A model generated the notes under the pieces. The model had not been told where the DNA came from. It did not search any database and saw only the letters and a program-made list of their open reading frames with translations. Positions 48,201 through 60,200 of a stretch of 64,000 nucleotides of DNA are shown piece after piece (position 1 is the stretch's first letter; each line of letters starts with the position of its first letter). This DNA comes from Enoplolaimus lenunculus (lineage: Eukaryota; Nematoda; Enoplea; Enoplida; Thoracostomopsidae): the NCBI GenBank assembly GCA_030248215.1, contig JASANG010003998.1, positions 186,001 through 250,000 of the forward strand, given 5' to 3'. A program made the position numbers and the translations under genes.

Positions 48201-51200
48201 CATAGCACTTGAGCAACTGGTAGAACCCTTAAAACATTTCGTCCGTCATTCTTTGTTTAATAATCAAAGCCATTCACTCTACTACTGGATCCAAGCTTAT
48301 GATGCACGTAAAGTCGAGAAACGTGGTTATATTAACGTTTTTACTTAGCATACACACATCACATACGTTTTTCAGCTTGCCCGACTGGATGGACAAATGG
48401 AGTGTCAACAGGATGCTATAAAGCATTCGGTACAGGTACTTACAACGGAGACACAGCTGCGACAAAATGTGTTTCTGAAGGCGGACATTTGCCAGTGTTT
48501 CGAGACGCAACAGACTTCAATGACTTCAAGGCCACAATGACTACGATGGGACTCGGTGGCGCGACCATAATTATCGGAGGAACCGACAAACTGTCTGAAA
48601 CAAATTGGATAGTAACTAGCAAAAACGGCGTACAATGCACCGCATCATACATACCATGGTTACCGGGAGAACCAAACAACGCCGGAACTGGCGAACATTG
48701 CCTATGGGTAGCTTCCGCAGCGAACGATATCTCTTGCAGTAATGCTGGAGCTGAAACTGTATGTCAGATTGCAACCTACGAAGCGTGTACAAATGGTAAA
48801 ATTAATTTTGTTTTAGCCATAAATTCTCAAACTTAGATATGTTGAACATTAATAAGGGACGAATAGGTTGTTTAAACCCGAAAATCTGAGTTAGCATTTA
48901 GTACTAAAATGGGGTTTGGTTTTTCGTTCATTTGGCTGACGACCTTTTAGTATAATATATACAATATATGTATCGCGCACTCCATCATCAAGTTCTAAAT
49001 CCGCCACTAATCCAAGGGCGCCGAGAAGGGGACTTGATATATCCACTCCCAAAACTTTTGAAACCAGTTTCATTTAGCGTCTCGCGCGCGAAAGTTAGTC
49101 ATGTTGTTGGTTTCGGTTTTGCGAACCTGTCAAGCTGCTAACTACAACGTTTAGAAAGGCTCTTTATCCCTTAAAGCTTCCAAATCTGCTTAGTTCCTTT
49201 TGAAATAGCTCGGATGTAGAAGTGTAGCAACCTACATGACACATAGAACTTTGTTTGGAAAATGTTTCACCCAACCTAACCACAGAAAAAGTATAATGTT
49301 GCATCACAACCGAACCAACGTCCCAACAAGGTTCCATCGACGTGAATCACCGAAACACTCTGAAAAAGTTTTATCTAAACTACATTGTGTGTTGTTATCT
49401 GGTTCTGGCGTTCGCATCGTTTTTACACTAGGCGACAATCGGATGCATAGAGGCTAGTAAGAGCCTCATGAAGATGCTGCACATCAATAACATGCTGATG
49501 CGTATGTAGTGCCTTTATATGCAGAAGCGTAAAAACATAAAACTGCCAACAAAGATGTGTATAATGTTGTGGTTCTTATAAGGCATAATACAGGAAAACT
49601 GCGCAGCTGGTTGTGAGGCGGCGTGGCTTAGTGGTTGCGCGTTGGACTGCAATTCTGTCGGTTGTGGAACCGAAACGTCGCAAGGACGCCTATTATTTCC
49701 AGCTGCAAGAGCTCAGAAATAAAAACCGTCGTACCACCAGTATTAAGGTTGTGGGTGAACAATGTTATACAACTATGCACGTATTATTACTTGGATGACC
49801 GACCCAACTGTGTGCAATAGTGAACACTCCATTTTTTTAAATTACTACATTATGGGATAGGAAGTAAACTATTTAAAAAACGAATTATGTAAAATCGAAA
49901 TGTTTTGGCTCTGTTGTTATGTGGAGTAACTAATAGTAATACATGTTATTTTTATATTTGTACTTCAGACTGTCCATCTGGCTTTCTTGAAGCATCAAAC
50001 GCGTGTTACAAATCACTCAATATAGCAGCAGCAGTTTCCAGCGGCCAATCGTTGTGCGCTGCTGAAGGCGGAATATTGCCAACGTTTCGAGATGCTGCAG
50101 ATTTTACTGACTTCACTAGCGCATTAACAAAACTTGGTCTTTGGGACGACGGCGTAGCTATTGGAGGTCAAGATGCCCTACAAGAAGGCACATGGATTGT
50201 CAATTCGTTTAATGGAATCCAATGTCTGATGCCGTATAAGCCGTGGAACCCCTCCCAGCCTGACAATGCGGGATCTAATGAACATTGTGCACATCGTTTA
50301 GCAAATGGCAATCTAATCAATGATGTTCCATGCTCATTTGCCGAAGATATTGTATGCCAAGTTCCAAAGTTTGAAGTCTGTGGCACAGGTTAGTTTGTGT
50401 TTTTAATGTTGGCTGTGTATTAATAAACAGGGCCAAGTGCGTGAACCGCGGTGCGTATAAAACAAGGTATCCTTCTCAAATTCTTCAATGTATTTTATTA
50501 CAATTAAAATTCCTTGCAAAACACATTTGTTGCAAAAACATTTCATTATCTTAAACCCAACACTATTTTACACTGAATCTGTGATACGCTCCGTCATTTT
50601 TACGCCATTAACCGTACACATGAATGGTGGTCTGGTTGCAGTTCCGACCTTTCAACAAAATTTCAAAATTGAAAATTCCATGCTTGTTGTTCGTCTAGTT
50701 CGTTGCAATTATTTTACTTTTTTTGGCCTAATAAACATTGACTGGGTTTTTGAAACTTATTTAAGCACGAATTTGTACTTAAGTATGTGATTAGTACTAA
50801 CTTAACCATTTTGTTGTTTTTAAACACGTAGATAACTTAAGTAATTACTAAAATCATTGACTAAGCTTGATATGTACAACATATTAACAGTTCAAGCATA
50901 TTAACCCGGGCCCGATTAAAATTATAAACTCATGGTTCCTGCTTAATATAAAGCAAAACTATGACTTTACCCTAAGGCAACCTCGTTGATGTTGTCCCAG
51001 TACCGCAAAAGTTTAGACACACCAGAATCAATTTCAATGCATTTGTTGCCACAAATATGTAATCAAGTAAGCAAATTAAGTTGAAATATAACTGTTATGG
51101 CCGAGAAATTTATATAGTAAACTGTTTTTGATTAAATTGCAAGTGGGGACCATATTCCGTACCTCCGCCTAATTAAGCTGGGAGAGGAAATAGAAAAAAT

Positions 51201-54200
51201 CCGGTTTAGGTTTAGGATTAAGCTTAGTAGTAGGCTCTTATAATTATCATAGGCTATCAAAATTCTTAATGAATAGCGGGTATTTTCTCACCAAAACTTA
51301 AATTTGCTTCTACAGTTGCTCTGATATGTCACAATTGACATTGTGCAAAAAGATATAAACTTTGCCAAATGTAACCAGGTTGTCCGTCGGGATTCATGAA
51401 AATGACGCACGGCTGCTACATGGACCTTGGCACCGGTACAACACCAGAAAATGCAGCGGCATCATGCACTGCACAAAATGCAACCTCTGTGTTGCCTTCA
51501 TTTGTAACGCAAGCGCAATTTAACGATTTTATTCAATACACACAGTACGTCGGAATATACAATAAACACGTCACAATCGCAGGTACAGATGCCGTAACTG
51601 AAGGCACTTATCTTGTACAAGGCACATCAAATCCTCCTACTACGTGCCAAGCGCGGTATTTACCGTGGGATTTCCCAGAGCCAACTGCGATCACTACTCA
51701 AAACTGTTTAGTAAAATTAGCAAATAAAGCTCTGATTCATGATTGCAACTGCTTGATGACCACCACAAACACAGTGTGTCAAATTCCTTTTTATGACGTT
51801 TGTGGTAAGGATGATTTTGATTTTTGGAAAAGCGAAAGGAGACAAGTATTTGTAATTCTCAATAACATTTGGTTTAAAAAATTTTCCTTCAGAAACTGTT
51901 CTGTACGCCTTTAGTTTACAGTTTCAGTAATAATTTTCGCTACGACAAAGTTCTGTAATATTGAAACGCAAACTTTCACTTGTGTGACTGACATAAAAGC
52001 TTCTAAACTAAACTGCCACGTGTCCCAAACAGCTATTTGCCCTTGTTTGTAACTGGGACGTCTTAAACGATGAATGCTGTTCGAGGCACCGCAAACAACT
52101 GCTTGAATGCAAACTGCTTTTGATTGGTAGATTGTACAATCTAAACACTTGCACAATAATTATTTGGCTTCATTATATTCACAATTCTCGAAACCTGAAC
52201 TACCAAGTAGAATCTGTTGGCATTTCAGTAGTTGTTTAGGCTGCCCCAAAGAGCAGTTGTCGTTTGAAAGTCCCAGTTGAAAAGTGGGGTTATAGTGTAC
52301 GACATATATACTCAGGATAAAGCTTTCCATTACTTTTAACAAGGTTATGTTCATCGGGTCCGAAATCAAGGGGTCTGAAAAACTTTTGCCCCAAAAAAAA
52401 TTTTCAACATTGGTTGTAAGTCAACGAAAATGCTTGTATGCCCCTTCTGACAAATGTTTAGCCCAAAAGCAATGTGGGTTCGCTACAGGCCTGGAGTTCA
52501 TAGTCTTGAAACCGAAGTATTTGAAAAATGAATACGGTAAAAAACAACGCGAGATACTTAATACACTTTGCACCATGCAATATTTAGCAAGCTGTGTAGT
52601 ATTATAGTAAAAGCTTTCGTCGACTATCGGACCAGACAAATTGTATTCGGTCATTTTAAAGCTTTTATACATTATCTCCATTTATAAAATTAACCTACAT
52701 AAGTAGTATTTGGTCCGTACAGAATACTATACTTTAAATTCACATTTGCTTTCAGATTTGCCGCTGTGTTGTAAGTTTACTTTGTTTTAAAACATTTTTG
52801 TATGCAGTTTTGAAATAGTGACCACAAAAATTTAGTTTAATCATTATATTGTTGTTTGCTATCGCAGTAAATGTTTGGGTAACTTTTGCATTTTTCGCGT
52901 TCAGCAGATAGTAATGAAAAATACAATTCAGCTTTTAGGTAAAAATTACTTCTGAGATGTTTAGTTTTGGGATGACATTACTTCTGAGTCATTCCGTTTT
53001 GTGTTCAGCTAAAAACTTGATACCTAAGCAAAAAGTTACATCTTAAAAATTGTACTGTGATAGAGCTGAGTGTTATGTTTTATGGGGGTGTTCACCTTAG
53101 TTTTAGGATACGACCCGCCGGCTCGGGCGAGCTTATTTAAACCGAGACGGACGGAAGGGGTCGGGAATCTCCTGTAAGTTCGACGGACCCGTAAACTTCA
53201 AGCTCGCTCATACGAGCGTTTATTGACACAAAAACGAGTAACACACGAGTAACAAACAAGTAATCAAACGAGTAGGGACTCGGAGGGTTACCCAACGGAC
53301 ACGGATCGGAATAGATACGGATCGGAATAGATACGTGGCCGGATCGAATAGGGTCAATAAGACGCTCAAAACCCGAAAAGCAAATTAAGTACAAGAAAAC
53401 TATTAAATTTATATAATGACACAGAAAACTATGAAACTTGAGAAAAACACCATTTTCGAGATCTCATAAAACGAAAAACTGACCTCTTGGCTGGCTACCG
53501 ATCCGAAGTATCGAAATATGCAAATTAATCCAATTTGCATATTCGATACTTTGCCGAAACACGTTTACGCCTGCGCGTAAACAACGACAATTTCCGAAAA
53601 CAAGCGCATCACGCGCTAATATATCGGAAACGGATCGGGGACCATCCCTTACGGAAAGGGTATGTTGTCCAACACTGAGAACGAACGTATGAGTTATAGT
53701 GACGGATCTTGGATTTTCTGGTGATGGAATCCGAGGTTGAATTTTTTGTATTTATGTCATAGCCGCCTCTAGGTTTCCGAGCCACCCCTCTGGCCCGCGA
53801 GATGGAATACCATTGTAAAATATTTTCTCACCTTGCCAAAAAATGGAAGAAATTAAAATTGTTTCTTCGACACCTGGTCCCGAACAGATAGCCCGAATTT
53901 AGGCCTATACCGGAGCATAGCACACATTACGAGAAATTTTTTCAAACCTGTACGTAGTAAGGAAGGTTCGCGAGCGAAGCGAGCGAAAACTCAGGGCATT
54001 TATTGTTCAAGTTTCTGAACAAAGTTGATTTTGGATCAAATGGAGTTTTCATAATTGATTTTCTTCTGGCCGATGCAACATGTCATCAAGATTAGTGACA
54101 CCTAGTAACTACCATGTATCGATACTTCTGTACAAGTAACGGTTACCACATGTACATCTATCTATGACGATTGTGAGAATACAGAAAACTTTTATATGGT

Positions 54201-57200
54201 CTCAAGTATACAAACAAAAGACAGAAATCGGAAATATTTCGCGGAAACCGGAAGACGAAACTCTTTACATGTTTTTATTAGGTGTTTGAGTTGTTGAAAA
54301 TTATGATGTCCGGAGACCGGTGGGGGAACTAATTCCTAGATTCGTGCAACATCCGTTCTTAATGATTGAGTCTAAATAGATACCTACACACATGCCAGAT
54401 GATTGGTCTACTTTAAGTATTTCGAGAATGTGCGTAAAAATTGTACAATAATCATGTTTGCATGCCGATTGCTGCCTTCCTTTGGTGCAACGCAAAACAA
54501 TGGCTTCCATGGTTTCGCAAAAAACTCAGATTTGACGTTTTTAATGAAACTTTCATTGTCAAAACAATATTTCAGAATCTGGCCCAGTTCTTTTAAATAA
54601 TTGTATAACTAGCACAGCTTTAATAACAAATGTAGAAAGACATCAGACAACGTATTTAAATAAATTTTTTCAGAAGCGATACATATTATTAATTTGTACA
54701 CCCAGCATTTAGACAGGAGATACTATTGTAATTATATTTTGGGATGTTTTAGAAAAGATAAATTATAGTTGTTTTGTTGGAAACCTGTGTTCCTGATAAT
54801 AAGAGCGCTAATTGTGGATAATTTTGTTCACAGCTGTAAGAAGCACGGTGGATTGTCCGGCGTTGGCAGCAAACGTAAAACGTTTTGACGCAGTCAATCA
54901 GTATTGTTTATATGAGTTAAATACACAACATACGTGGCATAATGCGATGGATAAGTGCATTACAGTTGGCATGGGACCACTTGCGGTCATTCGAAACTAT
55001 GATGCATGGAACACTTTGGGAAGGTTGACTCAAGTTAGTTTTATCTTGTTGCAACTGAAGGTCAAAAACCGAAACAGTTGGACAAACTTGCAGCAGCTAA
55101 GCCGAAGCCAGGACAAAAGAACAAACAAGAATATGCAATTAAGACAATGTTGAATTTGCTAATGTGCCATGTGTTGCGAAATACTTTATCTTAAATTTCT
55201 CTTCAGAAAATGCTCGGCAATCAAAGCTTTTCAAATTACATCACAGTTGCTAACAAGCTCACAGAATGGCTTAACTGTTATAAAATATGTTAAATTTCAC
55301 TACCAAAATTATCTGAATGTGCAAAAAGGTCTACTGAGACCGGAGTTCTATTTTTCCCAAGTTGGAGCCGGTAACAGACCTTTGATTATACCCCGGTTTT
55401 GTGTTTGCGCAATTGTTTTTAATACATTTCCGTATAAACTATACAGAAAACACCAATTACAATCTGAGAACGCACAATGCATATACAATTTCCAGGCGTA
55501 CCAACTTTTATGCATATGTGCATTACAAAATATCCACAAGGCATGGGAGCCCTTACAGGATCAATCGTCAAGCTCTTTAGTCTATTTGCAATTGTAATCG
55601 CCTCCTAACCAAAAGCCCGGAATTCAAATCTTGCCGCATAACAAGAGAAAGTATTTTTGTTCAATCGTCAAGCTCTTATAGTCGACAAGTAATGGTAATC
55701 GCCTCTATCCGAAAGTCCAGAATTCCAATCCTGTCACACAAGAGAAAATTTTAGTGTTAGAAAGGGTTTTCAGTGGTTGGACAGAATTCAATGTGGGTCA
55801 GCGAATCACGGGTCTATGAGTTGACCGGCATGACTTGCTGCTGCTGCCGCAAGCATGTTATTTAGATGTAACCGTGAGCATCAGAGTATAAGCGTTCAGT
55901 GCGTTTAACAAGTCTAACATCATTTATTCGTGTGGCTAAAACTTTTTAACACCGTAGTTTTTTCTAAGATTATTTGCAATGTACATGTGCATCTATTATT
56001 TTTCTTGTTTTTGTTTGCGATCTAAACCGGGTCTCTTGTCGCATCGTCAGAGGGTCCATGGGTCATACGGTCAATGTAGTGACCCGGTTTCATCTCTGGT
56101 TTTGCCTATAATGAAACATTTGCCGGTCACTAAACGTAAAGTGCAGTACGGCGGCACACAGTCAAACATTGACCAAAACATTTTTAAATCACTGGCTCTG
56201 AATGGTGACGCCTAACAAGTATAACGGTGCATTTAGTTATTTATAATTTTTAAAGAATGACAATGGATTTCATAACCCATAAAAAATTTCACAAAAAATA
56301 CAACATATCTCGATTTTAGCCGTAAGTTTCGGCATTTCTTTAACATTTTTGGTATATCTCCTCAAAAATTGCTGAAGAGAAGACCGCATTTACGCAGTAT
56401 TTCTAATATTAACTTAGCTGGAGCCTACCGTGCGGTCGCTCATTTGCAAATAAAATTTCAGTGGGAAACATCTTCCCAAAGTGAAATCCTGGTTACATAT
56501 CTGAATATAACTTTTAAACCAAATTTTCTGTTTTATTATATACAGTTAGTATTTACGCTAATTTACGAACAGATTATCACGATTTACTCAAAATTTATCA
56601 TTTCAAGACATTCGGCTGGACACACGGTCACACGTTTCGTTTTTGGATCAATGGACAAATAGCAACTACAGCTACAAGTTCATTATCGAATTATTACATG
56701 TATTTAAATAGAAACGTCAAAATGAACCTGCCGATAACGCAAGATCAAACGTATCTGGCACAAACTTCGCGTTAGTATTTTCTCATTTCGGCAAGAACAC
56801 ATTATGTGTCATCCACCTTATAATACGCGGGCTAATGTAAAAAATTTTTCAACCACCCGGTAGGGATCTGTGTACAAATCGAAACTGCAACTAGCGTGTA
56901 GGTACAATTTTTGCGGCACGTAGACACTATTAATTGGCCCGACACTGTCCGAAGGGAGGAAGGGAGTCGGGACAAAAGGTAAAAAATTAAGCAAAATAAA
57001 TAAGTGTATATATGTGTTTGTGTTGTTGTTATGTATGTTTGCGATGCTATATGAACACAGTGCAATATGTTTTTACGTCCTCGTTAAGGTTTACCGGACT
57101 CTATAGTGGTCTTGTAATGTGTTAAAACGACGTCTGACCTTACTCAGACCCAGACATTTTTTTGCAGTATCGCGTTCAGTATAACGTGGATGTTCCATTA

Positions 57201-60200
57201 CATAAAGATCTTTTATTAGTCTTGCTTTGATATTGATGAAAATTATTGGAATATTTGGTTATAAAATGAAATTGACAAATGGTTAACAATGGTTCAGTGA
57301 CGTAGTGTCCATATCAAGAAGATAAAAAATCGGATTTGGGATGCAGGCGCCGGCGTACGAGTAATCCACATTAGTTGCTTATTATTTAGGGCAGGTACAT
57401 TCTATATATACGCAAGATGTAACCAGTTATATAACCAGAAAGCTGTAATAAACCGTTATGGTATCCGCTTGCACTATGCACAAATCTCGCATTGCGTTTA
57501 AGACCGACAGCATACGAAAATCACACAGGTATAAAAATAACAATAAAAATTTGCATCCCGAACATTTGCAGATTTTACAATTTGCAACATTTTATGCGGT
57601 TTTAAGTATTTGCTTGTGCATAAATAAAGTCAAGTTACCGGCATGAATGCAACACCGTGCTTTGATACATTCGCTAATACACCAAATGAACCCCATTTCA
57701 GATCGAGTACTATATTGGTGTGTTTTATGATTTCAGTCGATCCACTTCCCGGAACCGGACACTGTAATTCAGCGTTATCGTTGCGACAATATAATCACAT
57801 TCATTCAACATATTGTACTAATATTTATCATCCGATCTGTGAAGTCTGTAAGCGTAAACGCAACTAACCTATTTAAGTACTTGTTTAATCTATATAATTA
57901 AAGCTGCAACGCCGCACATACGTATTTTGGGCAGCGTTTCAGTTTTTTAGTGTACATTGTGCGTGATACAATAACAAGCAGCCCTGAAAGGATGACGGAG
58001 GCGGGGTAAGCATGATCTCGGAGGAAACATAATACGACACGGATTGACTTAATGCCTGAAGCTGATACATAAACAAGGGGCAACTTGACACAAATTGACG
58101 CTTACCATCGGGGGGGTGTAATAATGGACTCGATGAGAGAGCCACTGCGAACTAATATTTTTGACTTTGCCAATACTTCAGATATGTCAGAAACCTTGTT
58201 ACGTTTCTTTGTGCCCTATTCAATAAACTAACCGTTTTCTTACACTCAATAAGTTCCTTAAAAGGCCACGTAGAACAGCAAGGGCGTCACAAAGCGATTG
58301 TGTTCCAGATTAAGAGTTGCGCTTAACTTTTGTTGATATCCGGCGACATCCGCCACCCGCCCGGCGCCGTCTGTCATCCGTCCGCCAACGTGCATCGCCC
58401 GTCCGTCAAGGTGCGTCGCCCGTCCGTCAACGTGCGTTGCCCGTCCGACGCCGTCCGTCACCGTGCCGTACGTGAATTACGCACGTACGATACTATATAG
58501 TGACTGACGCTGACGCGCAGTGTTGGACGGCGACGAACGGCGCCGGACGACAAGTATAGTGCTACCCTAAGTGTTTGATGAAATCCATAACTTTCATACG
58601 GGATGCAGCTTAGCTTATAAATTTTGCGTTATTTTTTAATTTTGTGAGAAAATCACAAGTCGAGTGTAAAAGGAAACTTAGTAAAGTCTTACTATTTTTG
58701 CATTGAACATAGTTTCAAATATAACTTTACATCTGGAAATATTCTTATTGCACCTTGGTCGAGAAAGAGAGCTGTCTATGAATTCGGTGCTTAACGTAAT
58801 ATTTTATACTTAAGTTATGCCTTTAATAATAGGTGCAAAATGGATCAGGAAATATAATTTTCTGCGCTTGAATATTGAATAATTAAAGGCTGATAAGTGT
58901 AATTCTGAATTTTGACAATCATGGGTCATCTACGTAATAATTAGCGCAGGGCTGTAAAAAATTGTCCACCTACCCTTTAATACTAATGTCAAAAACGATG
59001 CTATAACCAGGGCCTGATGACAACAAACACCATGTACTTAGATAGCCGGATTTGTCTTGACAGTGTTCAAAGGGAGTAGGCACAAAACAGAGTCCCTCGG
59101 TAGGGACTACAGACAAAATGCAGACTCTTGCTACAGCGTTGTTTCCGCGAAATAATTCTTAATTCTTTGTGCATAGATTCTACTAAAAACAAATGTACAA
59201 AAATACTCCCTTCGAACAGCGTCTTGTTGTAGTTAAGGACATTATGCACTGTGTAGGGTGGCCGTACCGACATTAGAGATCTTTTGCAGAGAATGTCTTT
59301 GGTGTCCTTGAGCTCTACAAACAAACTAGTTCTAAATATAACATCTTACTGACATAGTTCCTAAAAATGACATACGTCCTTACGCAGACCTGGACAAGTC
59401 TTTTCAGTAGTGCGCACTATTACGTGGATCACCTATCATTGGCATTGGTGCCACCTAAATATCAATTAACTCGCGCTTTCCTCAAAGTTTGTTGTGGAAC
59501 ACTTTTTGCAGGTTCGTGAACATTTCTTATGAAAAACTAGCGTTGCAAATGTTGCAACAAGTTGACTAGTACAATTTAATCGACACGCAGTAAATAAGGA
59601 CCAGAAGGCTTCAGCTTACGAAACCTGCTGTCTCCGCTAAGCTTAATGTTTTTTAATACTTTGAAAAGTTGGCAAAATCCAGCAACTTTTAATTTACAGA
59701 AATACTTTATAGCAAAACACAAGTGACGCATCTCGAACTTGAAGAGATTCAGAGTAAACAAATACCATTTTTCGGTTTATATTAATGTTAGTCCGCAACG
59801 GCTACTTTAAATTTTAATTATTGCTAAAATTTTACAAAATATTTTGTTTCACTGCGTTATGTACTGAAGTTATTATTAAGTTGTTATGAATCATGACGCA
59901 GTTATCAAGTTGGAAGGTTTAAATACAAGATACATGTACAAAGTCTCTCGTCTCGACACTTTTACTTAACAAAAATGTTGAAAAACGGTTATATACGATT
60001 CAGCAACGCTACAGAAGAATTTTTTACTTTCAGTTATGGAATGTATTCCGGATTGTCCTCCACTAAGCGTGCCAAACGGCAGTGTAACGTATAGTGACCC
60101 GACACGAATCAGTGGCACAGTGGCAACGGTGTCTTGTGATGTAAATTATGTATTGGCTGTCGCAAGTGAAGGACGTTCTGTGACTCCGGTTTGTGGGCAA

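Noticed and set aside
48299-48420. ATG with a hydrophobic run just before lectin domain 1, as a separate signal peptide
   Set aside because: It reads in a different frame from the lectin domain and would run through its acceptor; phase with exon 3 supports joining to the degenerin instead.
48405-48679. Two minus-strand frames of 76 and 79 codons
   Set aside because: Shadows of lectin domain 1 on the other strand.
55207-55276. Extra exon in lectin domain 4 (KMLGNQSFSNYI) with a longer middle exon from 56546
   Set aside because: Phases fit, but it inserts about 45 residues between the LAVIRN strand and FWING where lectin domains have about a dozen. The short form matches the exon borders of domain 5.
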